From: Trichoplax adhaerens
Taxonomy: Eukaryota; Placozoa; Uniplacotomia; Trichoplacea; Trichoplacidae
Length of the DNA stretch: 64,000 bases
NCBI RefSeq assembly: GCF_000150275.1
Contig: NW_002060959.1
Span: 750,172-814,171 of the forward strand
Direction of reading: 5' to 3'
Part shown: positions 26,401-39,484 of the stretch, in pieces
Position numbering within the stretch: the stretch's first letter is position 1
How the letters are laid out: every line of letters begins with the position of its first letter
Program-made: the position numbers and the translations under genes
The notes under the pieces: model-generated
Seen by the model: only the letters and a program-made list of their open reading frames with translations
The model's database searches: none
Told to the model about the DNA's origin: nothing

Positions 26401-29148
26401 TTCTCTAATTGATTGAATTTGGTTAGTAAATAACAGCTGATTCCGTTTGTAATTTCAAAATAAATCACAATGTTTCCCTTGAAAAGATACTTGAGACAAG
26501 ATTTTAGTTAGACAATGGATATCAGCTCATTAATCTATAACAATTAAAAGTCAATAGATAAGTAAAAATAGATTATGTGACCATTCTTTAATGCAGGACC
26601 CATTTAAAATAATGTTTTACTGTGTAAAATTATTGGCAAAGAAATCTGGCTGATTGAAGATCAATTAGATTATTTGGTTGCAAATTGGATTATTACTGAT
26701 TCAATTGATGATAAACGCCTATGCTTTGATACAATGATTATTATTGGTAGTTAGCGCTCGAATGATAGTCTCTGCAATCAGATACTTATAAATGGTGTCA
26801 ACTAGAATTGACAATTAATACCACGCGATTAAATGGGTATGGTGTACATTTATATGAATGATTTTTCAATTTAATGGATCTCAATACCCTTGCTTACTCA
26901 TTAGTGTTATCTAGGCTTCGCTAAATTGGCAATCTACGTCAATCTTTATAAATTTGATTCATGTAATGAAATGCTAGCAGAGAATTCATAATTAAAATTC
27001 AATTTTCTTGCTCTATTGATGGAAATCAAAAGATAAAATATGAGCGATCTACGATAGTCGTAATCTCACCATTACCTTAATTCTTGATAATTTCAAAATA
27101 GAAATAAACATCATAGTCCAATCAATGACATAATTGCTTCATGATTACATAACATCAATAATTAATACTTTAAAATGGTTTACTTTGATCGTCAATATAG
27201 TTTGATTTTGTAAATCTTGCAAATTTGTAATAAAGAAATAACTCTGAAACATTCTCTAACCAATCCGTTTATATTTAAAAATATTCGATCAAATGAAATC
27301 TATTCGTCAAATTGTCAATGTAAGTCTAAACTTAAAAATTTTTTCAAGTTAAGACAACTTCCTATTCCAATATTTTCACTAATATCTATCATTTTAAACC
27401 TTTCATGGCCGATTTCTTTCTGGATCATAAAATTTCTAACAAATTTAGAGCTCATGCTGTAAAATATACTCGTAATGACATTTTGTCGATCTCTATCATA
27501 ATCATGACAACCGTAGGACTACAATATTGTTTATTGAATTAATAAATACTTAAATTGCGTAGTGGCAATGATCGTATCTTAGTCAAATTAAATAAGTGAT
27601 GTCAAATTAAGATGATTCAATCATTTCAAGATATTTATTGTGCTAATAATTATGATTCACAACTATATCGCCTTTACTATTAATGTTTTATCGAAAATTG
27701 CTATAGCAACTTCGAAATGCAATCGCTTTTCTATCACAACCAATAATAACTTCGAATCTTTATTTAAAGAATTTGATAGAACATAAACGTTAATCAGAGG
27801 TTATACAATTAAAGATGTAAGATTTAATTTAATCAATTCGTATATGGATAAAGTTTATATTATTACTGAGAATTTTCGCTATCAGTCTTATAAAAACTAC
27901 ATTAGATATAATAAATATTCGTAAATATTGGACTGGTAATTAGTTAGAAAGTAGACAATTTATCGTAATATTAAGCAGATGTGAGGTATCATCTTAATCT
28001 CTATATTAATGACAATTTGTCAAAGTGATCTTTGTTGATGATTGCAAAACAACTGCAAGGAATTGTTTAAATTAACTTACTGCAGTAACTGCATTGAATG
28101 ACTTCTAAGCTGATATAAATTTAAATCGATACAGATTTATATTTATTATGCGACAATTTTAACTAAATTACTTCAACATCAGCATCATCTTGTTACGATG
28201 CGTAAGCTCGTCTTAAGTATTATTCCTTTTTAGTTAGTTAGTCGGTTGGATAGTCAACTAGTTTTCAATTGATATTTAATTGTAAAGACTATAATCTTGG
28301 GTGCCAAGATTCCTTCAGTAATAAATGATAGTAAATCTCTGACTATCTCGTCTACATCATCTGTGACGCTATAATTATACCATAATATTCGGTCGTTGGA
28401 ACTGAATTATTTGATGATATAGCTAATCTCGCCTCTTTAAGTTAGTAAGTGGCGTTCTCCGCAAGGATTGGCGTGTGTAGACTACTTTGTCACTAGTGGT
28501 GTGTGACATATCTACACGCATTAAATGAAGGCTAAAGCTATCCAATTTCTGTATTAATAGGTCTATATTTTGCGTGCGTTTAGTTCGAAACAGTTTAGGC
28601 AATTTCCACTGATAAACGAATAACATATACAGCACGCATCGTACTGTATTTCTGCGATAGCTATAACCTAATTTTTGTTATTGAAAAGAAAAACTAACTA
28701 GGATAAATCAAGATTTTGAGTAAATTTTGAGATAGAAAACTCAATACCAATAAAATAAGTTATTACACATATCTGTGCAAGTTTCAGCGACGCAATTTGA
28801 ATCGATAAGGATCCCATATCAAGCTGTGATAGAGTAAACAAATTCATGCGACCATGCGGTTAGTAAATTTAAGTGTGAGATCATGAAGTACCAGTATTGA
28901 CGTAAATGCGAATTACGTACTATATCTGAAAAGCTATAAATATTTTCAAATTTGTCAAAATATCAGCATTATGAATAAACGGTGAGATAAAGCCAATCTA
29001 TATTATCACTTAATTACTATTTTTTCGTGATAAAACTGATATTAAAATTTAGGATTTCTGACACTTGGTCAATAATGAATAAAATATAGGATCTAATGAT
29101 GGAATATTCACTGAATTTATTTAATATCAAACCATGAATTAATATTGT
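23461..29148. other. Gene-poor DNA, start of a long desert
   Basis: No gene supported. A minus-strand ATG frame at 25939-26160 (73 codons, MPYIINPLPQIVRPWCQH...) sits in a slightly GC-richer patch and is the best of the weak candidates. It has no recognisable domain and no clear splice partner. Confidence 0.4.
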
Positions 29149-29153
29149 GTTAC

Positions 29154-29802
29154 TGTTACAGTGTTTTATACTGTATTACAGCAGAAATACCTATGTTAGG
29201 ATAATTCTGTTAGCCTATCCTTATTTAGTTAACTTCTAATTTGGATATGCAGTGTTTTAATATAGTACTGACTTTTTATGACAGTGACACTTATACTGTA
29301 CACATACTGAAACTGATAGACTATCAATGATAGTTATAATAGGGAATGCAAATCATCTACTTACAGTTCGAATCATTGTGGTTGTAATTTACTTATGGTA
29401 GATTGTAAATTATAATGGAAGTGTTCCGTGATAGGACATATCGTAATTTGGCTATTCTGTATTAGTCTTTACATGTCTATGTTCGTAAATACTGTTGTCT
29501 GCATTAACGGAGCAGTAGCTAAAATTAATATCTAATTCAGTAAATGATTCCGAGGTTAATTGTATTAACTATGACTCATGAACTATTAAGGAATAGTATA
29601 TAAATGCAGTATATCGTGAAATAAAGAGAATTCTCAAACTTAGTGTTTTACGTAAAATACGAGGCGTCTAAGTCTTTGTGTAGTCTGCTAGTAGAGCAAA
29701 AGTGTTTGTGATAGTGCAGATATCGTTCCTTGATACCTGGTTTAAGGAATTGACTTATTGATCGTACATTACGTTATCTTGTTGCAAAGCTGTTTTGTGA
29801 CA
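29154..29802 (+). mobile_element. Solo LTR, family 1, copy B
   Basis: 649 bp, begins TGTTACAGTG and ends TTTTGTGACA, flanked by the 5-bp duplication GTTAC (29149-29153 and 29803-29807). TATATAAA at 29597-29604 is followed by AATAAA at 29620-29625, giving a compact promoter plus polyadenylation signal. No internal retrotransposon sequence adjoins it. Confidence 0.93.
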
Positions 29803-30175
29803 GTTACACTGTTTTATAATATCGCTAACGTAGTCCATAATTTTTATAGAAAAGTTATGCAAAAGGTTATAAGCATAGATATAAGTTAACAGTTTAAATT
29901 GCCAAAAACATTACTGCTACTAAATTACACATATTTTAGAAGGTTTCTAGTTTTGCCTCTGAAGAAAATTAGCAGTTTTGGGCTTCTCATCCATAAAATA
30001 TCGGATTTTATAAATCCTTATCGAAATAGAAGCTACAAGCATATTTAATAATAGCGTATTACTAAGTCTGTTTCTGCATTGCATCCAAATGCAAGCCTAT
30101 TCTCTAGGATATGCACTTGATTAGTTGAAAATAGTAAAACTAATGCTGAAGGTGTTCGGGAACGCTGTACACTTG

Positions 30176-30805
30176 TGTGACAGTGTTATATACTGTATTA
30201 GAGTAGAAATATCTATGTTAGGATAATTCTGTTAGCCTATCCTTATTTAGTTAACTTCTAATTTGGATATACTGTGTTTTAATATAGCACTGACTTTTTA
30301 TGACAGAGACACATAAACACATACTGAAATTAATAGTTATAATAGGGAATGCAAATCATCTACTTACAGTTCGAATCATTGTGATTGTAACGTACTTATG
30401 GTAGATTGTAAATTATGGTGAAAGTGTTGCGTGATAGGACATATCGTAATCTGACTATTCTGTATTAGTCATCAGATGTCTATATTCGTAAATACTGTTG
30501 TCTGCATTAAGGGAGTAGTAGCTAAAATTGATATCTAATTCAGTGAATGATTCCAAAGTTAACCGTACTAACTATGACTCATGAACTATTAAGAAAGAGT
30601 ATATAAATGCAGTATATCATATAATAAAGTCGATTCTTAAACTTAGTGTTTAACTTAAAGTACGAGGCATCTAAGTCTTTATGCAGTCTACTAGTGGAGC
30701 AAAAGTGTTTCTGATAGTGCAGATATCGTTCCTTGATACTTGGTTCAAGGAATTGACTTATTGATCGTACATTACGTTATCTTGTTGCAAAGCTGTTTTG
30801 TGACA
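30176..30805 (+). mobile_element. Solo LTR, family 1, copy C
   Basis: 630 bp, begins TGTGACAGTG and ends TTTTGTGACA, flanked by the 5-bp duplication ACTTG (30171-30175 and 30806-30810). It lies in the same orientation as copy B with 373 bp between them. Because each copy has its own target duplication, they are separate insertions and not the two ends of one short element. Confidence 0.93.
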
Positions 30806-30987
30806 ACTTGATACATTTATGATAGCCTACATAAAGTTTCTCTTTAATTGTCCATGTTGTCGAACTATTTGTGAATTTGCAAAGTGTAAGCCAAGCAACT
30901 TGTGTTTTAGATATAATTCAGAAGTGAATTAGTTTAGATCTCAAACCTATTTGTGCAGCCCTTGCTGAACTTAGGCTGACAGCTAGG

Positions 30988-31482
30988 TGTCAGGGTAAAA
31001 CTATCGTGAAGAATGAAAAGACGAAAATATAGCGAATTAAACGATTATAAATGGTGATTACAATTACTTACAGTAGGAATCGCTGTAGTTACAATTTATT
31101 AAAGTAAATTTTCAATTGTACCGTAATAAACATTTTTGTATTTTGACAATAATAAGACTATACGAAAGCAATATTGGAAATTTAATTTATCTTACACAAC
31201 TAGAATCAGTCAACGGATGTCTAGTATTATAAGTATTTCTGTATTAATTGAGCTATTAGGTAAGACTTACTTATTAGAGTCTCAAGATGATCGTCAATGT
31301 TAGCTGCTGCTGACGGGTATATAAGCTTGGCAGATAGTTGAGTGAAATCAATTTTCTTATTGGGTATCATAGAAGCAGAGGCCTCCAGGTTCTTGGGTGT
31401 AGTTGAGGGATACTGAATCCCAGAGATTTTACAAATTTGGAGATTTGTTTTACATAGCTTGTTATAAAGCTGTTTTATGATA
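30988..31482 (+). mobile_element. Solo LTR, family 2, decayed copy A
   Basis: 495 bp, begins TGTCAGGGTAAAACTATCGT. It ends TTTTATGATA, with the terminal CA decayed to TA. The 5-bp duplication CTAGG flanks it (30983-30987 and 31483-31487). It shares GGGTATATAAGC and GGGATACTGAATCC with the copies at 34.8 and 41.8 kb. The AATAAA found in those copies is altered here. It looks like the oldest of the three family 2 insertions. Confidence 0.85.
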
Positions 31483-31487
31483 CTAGG

Positions 31488-34293
31488 ATACTGGATTGTG
31501 ATCCCTTCAAATTTTTATATATTACCTCCAGCGATCTCTTATAAGCATGCTATTTTACACAGCACTTGGTTATTTCTTTCTCTTATCCTATACGAGGCAT
31601 AGAATTGGTTGTGGTACCCTGATCAGTGCTAACATTCAGCCTTTAGCTATCGATATGATCTTGATGCAGGAAAGAAAGAAGTAGTTTACTCCATAATCCA
31701 TTTTGCGAGGTAGAACTAACGTTTCTAAAAATTGTAAGTTACAAGGTACGTACATTGGTAGGACAATGTGTTAAGGCAACTATTTTTACCTGGGCTAGAG
31801 CAAAGCTCAAACTAATATTCCTGTTACCAACATACTATATCAACTACTTGAACTGAAACATGCATGCTGGTCTTAATTGGAGGTAGTGAACTTCAGCAGC
31901 ATCTTAGCGGCGTACCTTATAAGATATTACCTGAATAACCTGATAATGACAACCTATCTATAGCATATTAGTATTTCTTACGCCAATCTACAGTAATCTC
32001 CATCTATTTATGACAAAGTTCCGTTTTAAGTTACAAAAAGCCTTATTCAAACACCTATTCTACAAAAATAACAACGATAGTATTTTCTAAAGAATAAAAA
32101 TATAGAAGATTTTCTTAATCAAACTAAGCCAAATCCAAATCTTTTGAGAAAACACCTTTGTAGCTTAAAATCAAGCTTAAATAAAATTTATGATATCAGG
32201 TTATATTATATATCGTATAATGAAATTAAATAAATTCTACTATTATTTATGACAAAATCGATTATCATGTCTAGTTATATGAGGTTTAAGTAAAGATCAA
32301 TTATCAAAATTTTGGCAAAAAATCTCGTATTACAGCATCAAGCTTACAGTAAACTGTTGCATTTTGCCTAAGTTTATAAATTGAAATATAAATCACTAAT
32401 GCCTGTTTTACTATCGTAACGTGATACATAAAATATTCGTTTATCTGATGCTTTGGATTTACCTATAATCCACTCGTCGCAGTGCTAAATATGTTTGATT
32501 AATGCATATGTGGTATATGATCCCAGTACTTACCAAAAATATATAATACGGTTTGGATACTCGCCACAAATTTCTTACTTGCAGGGTTAAGGTATACAAG
32601 TATTTTACAAAATAACTATTAAATTTTAATGTTGCTTCCATTATAAAGTACGATTTCTGCCTGAGCTAAATAGATTGCCTTTAAAAATGCTCATTTACTT
32701 CATCAGTAACCTAATTGCCGATAAAGTCAATATTGCTCAAGTCTACCTTGAAGCTTTCGGCTGCAACTTTTTAATTATTTTATTGATTAGACTGCTACTG
32801 ATCGAAAGTTAGACTTATAGCATTTTAGCTTCATTTCGCGCTACGTTAAGCTAATATCTGAAGCAAATTTCATACATTTAATGCATAAAGATAATGAAAC
32901 TATTAAATTACAATCTATAAAAGATTTTTTTCCTCCTTAATTTTACATTTTCAAGTTATGATTTTTAATTGACGCTTAATTAAAGCTAAGCCATAGTTTA
33001 ATCGCTTAGATAGCCATTATAGATCATAGCTAAATTTTTATTTTATATTATTCTTGCTTTTTAAATTCTTGCCTTTATGTTTTTAACGCTATAGATAGTT
33101 AGCCAACATATTTTTTGTCATTGGTATTGCATGAAATAAATAATTGGCTATGATTAGAGGTGTTCTATGTGATAAGTTTCCATTTGACTATTTAAACGTG
33201 TAATAGCAGAATGAGATTATGTGTATGATTTACTATATAGCAAATAGTTATCCAAATTACGGAAGGTGAGAATTATAAAAGCTTCTAATCGGTGGGGTCA
33301 TTGGTAAACATATTGGCTTACGATCGTATTAGCTAGTAATTTGGTAACCTCAATACTATGATTCAAAGCTACCTTTCAAATATTAAATGTTGATATAACA
33401 TGGTGAGACACGACGGTGTCAGTATATCAATATTAATTAAGATATTATACTAAAATCTAAAGGCAGAGCTCACAAAAATAACTGTATTGGTGATGCGCTA
33501 AACGCATTTTTTTTTTCTATAAAAGTCGTTACTGTCACGGATGGATACGTGCATAAATATGCTAAAGATATAATGGCATCTTTATTAGTAACAAAAAATG
33601 CTATTTTTCAGCCAAAAGCTTACGGCACCGTTAATTTCGAATATTTTAAAACAATTGATGCAACAGATTAACAGATTGCTGCGAGAACTTAACTTGAATA
33701 GAATGGTAGCATAAAATCCATCGCTATCACTTCTGATCCTTAATATAAAGGTATATGTAATAATGATACAATATTTATTTATGCTGTACCTATTTATCCA
33801 CTGATGAAATGATGTAATAAATATGCATAATTGATATTCAACTATTACGTACATGATACCTAATATCGATATGTAAGTGCTAATGATAACATCTCATGAT
33901 GTCTATTTTTATGAATCCCTTAAAGCAGTATAATATCGCGCACAAATACGATTTCGCCAATGAAGACAATACCAAGTTGCAAAGGTATCAATGAAATTCT
34001 TGTTAGGGTTATATTTTATAATTTTATGTAATATAAACCATTTGATATTCTAATTCAATAATCTTTTTCGGTTGTACTTCATGCTGTTAAAGGATTTGTT
34101 GATATCTTGAAAGGAATCATGAAAAGTGACAACAGCAAATATTTTGAGTACTAAGAATTGTCTTTCTGAGATGCAACTATCTCACATTAAAATGATAATA
34201 AAAATTTTACGGTAATATTTTTGTATAATGCAAGTATTTTTGGTTAAGAGAATCACATCCATAATTTTATAAAATGTATCAGAAACTCATACT
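31488..34293. other. Gene-poor AT-rich DNA
   Basis: No coding or RNA gene supported. The minus-strand frames at 32459-32641 and 33585-33854 have no family features. Confidence 0.4.
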
Positions 34294-35385
34294 GTATAAG
34301 ACACGAAGAAGAATGCTCATACACATGATATCCTTACTTAGATACAAAAGCCTACAGCTGCATTATTTTGCTAGCTTAACTAAAGTTGGAGAATTAGAAC
34401 ATTACATCAGCTCTTTCATATTACCCTAATACAACCAATAATTCGCATTTATACCCGTAATCTAAACATCTCTATACAGATATACCGATATAAAGATTTA
34501 GGCTTTTATAATATCTCTTTTCATATTGTGGTTGTTGGTGCGGTTTGTGAACCCTTATCGTATAAGACATAAAGAAGAATTATTATCAATACGATACTCT
34601 TAAATAAATGTAAAGCCTATAGCTATATTTATTTGTTGGGTAAATTAGTTTTGGAGCTATGCAATATTATATCAGCTGCTTCATATTGGGGTAATACATG
34701 TATAACTAAAATTTGCATATTTACCTACTGTAGAATCTGTAAATCTCTCTATCGAATGCCTAGTAATTTTACAAAATGATGGATTCTTTAATAAACTCTG
34801 TAACATCGTGCCATCGTATGAACTACCGTGAAGAAATAGCTATCTAAATTTGGTGAATATAATATAGTGATAATTTATTACAACTACTACTACACAGTAC
34901 ACGGTATAAAGTTACTGAACCTCTGACAGGTCTACGACAAATGGTAATACTATCTGTTAAATGAGCACATTATCGTAAACCGTCAGCAAAGTGACGGGAG
35001 TTTGCACTAGTGTGCACTGAAATGATTCTGTGGATGAACATGTTGTAGTCCGACTGTGAAAAATTAGTTAGTAGATCTTCTCACCTAAATATTTTTATAA
35101 GATGACTCATGAATGTTAGCTGCTGTAGAAGGGTATATAAGCCCGTCAGATAGTTGAATAAAGTAGTTCTCAATTGTCTAGTTGAGTTTAACGTAGAATC
35201 AAAGGCGTCTAAATCCTTGTGAGTAGGGATACTGAATCCGCAGATTTTAAGAGATTTAGAGATTTATTTTACGTTATCCTTGTCACGAAGCTGGTTTGTA
35301 ACACATCGATATACCGATGTTAAGATTTTGGATTTATAATATACCTTATCATATTGTGGTTTGATAATTTAACTTATATGCTGTA
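34294..35385. repeat. 266-bp tandem duplication, second copy split by an LTR
   Basis: A segment beginning GTATAAGACA(C/T) at 34294 recurs at 34560. The match continues with diverged sequence (ATTACATCAGCTCTTTCATATT against ATTATATCAGCTGCTTCATATT). The first copy runs to 34559. The second copy runs to about 34750, carries some 50 extra bases, is interrupted by the LTR at 34809-35303, and resumes at 35309 with ATATACCGAT, which matches 34480 onward. The duplication therefore predates the insertion. Confidence 0.75.
34809..35303 (+). mobile_element. Solo LTR, family 2, copy B
   Basis: 495 bp, begins TGCCATCGTATGAACTACCG and ends GGTTTGTAACA, flanked by the 5-bp duplication CATCG (34804-34808 and 35304-35308). 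TATATAA lies at 35134-35140 and AATAAA at 35157-35162. It aligns closely with the copy at 41848. Confidence 0.9.
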
Positions 35386-38300
35386 GAGACTTGATACTAC
35401 ATCATTTATGTTTATCACAAGTATTTTGTTAGTGCTTTGTGAATATTTATTTAAGTCGTCTTAAATGGGTTATTAATGGAGGCAGTACGTGCAAATGATA
35501 AAATTAGTATATTGAGTATTATAATTATTATTGCTGCTTTCAAGTGACTACGGTTAACACATTAGCTGTAAATAAGGATTCATTAGAATTCCTTAAATTG
35601 ATTGGTTTTGTAATCTAACACTCTTAACTAACTCGTTTATCTATTTGACTTATACTAATTTTTGTTTTGAAGCCTCATAGTAAGCCTGTGAGGAAAGTAA
35701 CGAATAGTTGCTTTCATTGATAGTGTGCACGAAGGTTGTAGTGCTACAACTATAAAAGGACATAGCAGATCGCTGCAATTTTAATCTTATTTTGTTTGAT
35801 TTCATTAATCAACAACCGTAATAAACTATAGTATCTTTTTATCCCTTTGGAGTGATCTCGCTGTGAGACCGTCGAGCACCCTAATCCCAACCAACTGATT
35901 GTCGAAGAAGGCAATTGTTTACGGTAGAATTGGGCAAATTCTACATATGCATTGAAAAGATAATCTTTTAATGCATTCTTTAAAACTGTATCTTCAAAAA
36001 TTATACGGTAGTATGTCAATTAGAATGGAATCAATTTATATATCTTCAATGAACGTTCACATTATTGTAGGTTTATTATGGTATAATTTAGAGCTTGGCT
36101 ATTAAATAGCTTAGTAATATTCGCTAACTTCTACTTTTTATCAAATTTAAGATGTTATAGTACTTAATCAAATCTTAACAGTGATTGAGAACAAATTAGC
36201 TGTAGCTCTGAACGAATTCGCAAGCAGTTTCTAATGATTCTACTCGCTTTCACGCGCTAAGCGAAAGAAAATAATATACATCTTTATTTAGATTAATATT
36301 ATTTTACATATTAGATTAGCGTTACCTGGAAACTCATCCGTATCTTACAATTTATCTTAGTCTGCTACTAAATTCTGAACATACTGTACGTATGCGTAGG
36401 CGAAGATTAATTTGAAAATTAGCTATAGAAATTTTACTAGTTATATAAAACAGAGAACAACTGTTACTTCCGTTAGAGATTATCAATGTTAAAAAGTTGG
36501 ACAAATGAAATTTCAGACTAAATTATGCTAGTTCTAAAACGTTTGATTTGAAAATACTGACAGAAACTGATAATATATGATAAAACATGCCTCTGTGACT
36601 ATACTCGTACAATAAACATTACTATATTTTTACATGTTCTAGTACCTACAGTTATTTTAGCTATTAATATAAGTAATTTGTAACTGAGTTAATATGCTTT
36701 CTTGTACTGTATATCACCTATAAAACTGTTAAACTCCATAAAAGTCAGTCTTTATCGTCTTTAGATCACCTGGAATTATTCAGGACCGGAATAAAGATTG
36801 TAACCAAGTTGTATTAAGTATACAATGATTAGGCGAATCTTCTTGCATTACTTTGCAATGTTGATAGTTGCATAAATTTACTCAATTGTAAATATAACAC
36901 AGCAGTATAACATTAATTTCGTCTCTGTAGTCTCTTCGTCTTTACCTAGAGAATCAAATATTTTAAAACCTTGTCTATAAATTTTAGTCAGTATTTGAAG
37001 TTTAAAATGCACCAAAATACCGCGTCTTTGTGTCTAAGAAATAAAATCATGAAACAAACTCGTCTAGCCGTCTATGCGTAATATCGGGATAATTTTAAGT
37101 TATGAGTAAAGTTAATTATAACGTACCCGTAATTAATTACCGATAGGCAAGTAATTTCTTTGGTAATTCATTGTGTCATTGAAGAAGTACACTTAATTTC
37201 ATGTGATTTCGTTCACATACTATAGCTGATCAAACTAATACGCTTGATAAAAAAGCCAATGATTAAAATCATTGCTTGAATATTTTGTAGATAGAAGTAT
37301 CTCAGTTTATTTTATAAACTACCGTACTTAATACTCTATCTAGTCTATCAAATGAATATCTGCAAAATGTAATCGAAAAAAACTTACTTGTGGCACCATA
37401 TAAGTTTACCTCTTTAATCAATGATTTTTTGAAATTCATTTCTCATGTAGCAAGGGTGCGGAATGGACTACTTTTTGTATGAAAAATGATCTTGATACAT
37501 TTGCATTATAAACATCCGGTGATTGATATTAACATAATAAAAGATCTGCTGAATTTTATTGTATCGGTAAAAGCATTTATAAATAAGGTTTTCTAATCTG
37601 ATGTTTTTCTCACAGTTACAGAAAATGGCATTATTCTGATAATAATTTTTTGTTATAGTATTCTAGTGGTACTCGCCAACAATACTTTACAAAAATAAAG
37701 CCAAAGAGAAAATTCCGGATGCCATTGTATTGGAAGCCAAAGATTGTATATTACGGATGATTCACGGTACTTTGTACAGTTTTAATAATGTTTAATGATT
37801 CTTACTGTCATGCTTGTTTACGGACGTGACTGTTACTAATCCCAATTTCATACTATCATCATAAGTGGTATACAGTACATTACTTTTCGTAAAAGCAAGT
37901 AGGACATCTAGTTAGCGAAAACAGCGAATCTAGGGGTAATCAAAGTATATACTGAGTCGTTACATATTGATATATAAAAACAATGTAGACCAAGCAGATA
38001 CATCAATTTTGGGCAAAATTGTCAATCTTTTGCCTATTAATTATAGGGCATAGCTAACTTCCATATCACTAGTATGCAATCTTTTCAATTAATAATGCTA
38101 TCCCTTAATTTGCTTTTGGACAACTATAAGTTAATCTATGCTACAAAGAGTTCTATGTTTCAATCATGAATACAATGCCATCAAAGATGGTATGAATAAT
38201 AAGATAGGTGAAAATGAGATTCTTAATTGAATTTTCAACCTTTAATAATAAGACGTGGGTTATTTATCACCTTGACTAATATGTTATCTTTTCCATTATT

Positions 38301-39413
38301 GATTTTCCAATATTAATCTATCATCAAGGTTGAAGGCCTGTTAACGATCATCTATGCATTTGCATACAGCAATTAATCCTTAAATTTTCAACAAAAAGCT
38401 TGCAAGACAATACAAACAAATAATTGTCTTAAACTAACATTTATGCTAAACCTTTGCTCTGTTGTTATTTTTACTATTGTTTTATTGCTTTAATTCTTGC
38501 CTTTCAAAGATCAGCGTCATTATTATTTCTTTTGAGTCATATTATATTACACTATAATGGATTACTGATTATAAGAATTAGAGGAAATATTTTTTCCGAT
38601 ATATTAAAAAGGCATTTTGTTTGCAGCTAAATATATTTAATTTCCTTAAAGACACAAATGTACTATGGAACCGATAAAATTGTCTGTTTTCGCATCAAGT
38701 AATGGCGGTGGATGCTGTGCCATAGTTAATTTGAGATTTTAAAAATCTGGGAAAGTAAATTGCTTACAGAAATTTTTCTATCTTTATTGAAATAGATCGC
38801 ATTATTAGGCATGATCGATAGATAATGTTTTAGCCTCTATTATTGAAAATTTAAATTTTTCGATTTGATGCCAAAATTGTATACCGGTTATCTTAATTAG
38901 TTGTAGACCTTCACCATATTACATCACCTTCTTTCTTTTATTTTATATCATTAGCTTAGCTAATCTTTCAAATGTTGACTCAAGAAAATAATCAAATAGT
39001 TTTGTCGATATTTTATTTATTTTAAATATCAATATTAACAACTTTTTACTTACATTGACTCAAGAAATGTAGTTAGTTCTGTTAATTTTATTATATTCTA
39101 CCAAATCTACATAGATAATATTCCCAATTATAAAAGATACAATTGTTTTTAAGTAAAGATTCTTATTAATTTTGCGGATTTTTCTGTTCTTACCAAATCT
39201 ATTGCGTAATAGCTACTAATCTACCATATCTTAGCAACATCGTATTTTATGCATTGAATAGCTATCCGGAATGCCTTATACGTTTTCCATCAATTTTGAT
39301 AAATAACTTTAGTGAGCAGATAATATCCATTGTAACTGTAATTAAAATCTCTTTAGTCAGATTGAACTCAATAAATATAATAAAATGTGAGAAATAAAAA
39401 TATTATGGGTAAA
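35386..39413. other. Gene-poor AT-rich DNA
   Basis: No gene supported. A minus-strand frame at 35750-36019 (89 codons, including DYLFNAYVEFAQFYRKQL) has reasonable composition but begins at TTG and matches no family I can name. Confidence 0.35.
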
Positions 39414-39484
39414 GCTTAACCTGTCAATAGTAAACTTAATATAGTACTGTACACTATATTAAGTTTACTATGGAAAGGTTAAGC
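39414..39484. repeat. 71-nt near-perfect hairpin
   Basis: The left arm 39414-39445 and right arm 39453-39484 are 32-nt inverted repeats with two mismatches, around the 7-nt loop ACTGTAC. The stem includes ATAGTAAACTTAATATAGT paired with its exact complement. Candidates are a short foldback element, a structured RNA or a precursor-like hairpin. Nothing in the flanks settles it. Confidence 0.85.

Noticed and set aside
30361-30380. TTCGAATC-like motif suggesting a tRNA T-loop
   Set aside because: It recurs inside the family 1 LTRs and has no acceptor stem or anticodon arm around it.
29154-30805. Reading copies B and C as the two LTRs of one short retrotransposon
   Set aside because: Each copy has its own different target duplication (GTTAC and ACTTG), and the 373-bp spacer has no coding sequence.
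35750-36019. 89-codon minus-strand frame with a loose likeness to RGS-type helices
   Set aside because: It begins at TTG, has no partner exons and lacks the conserved RGS residues; chance is more likely.
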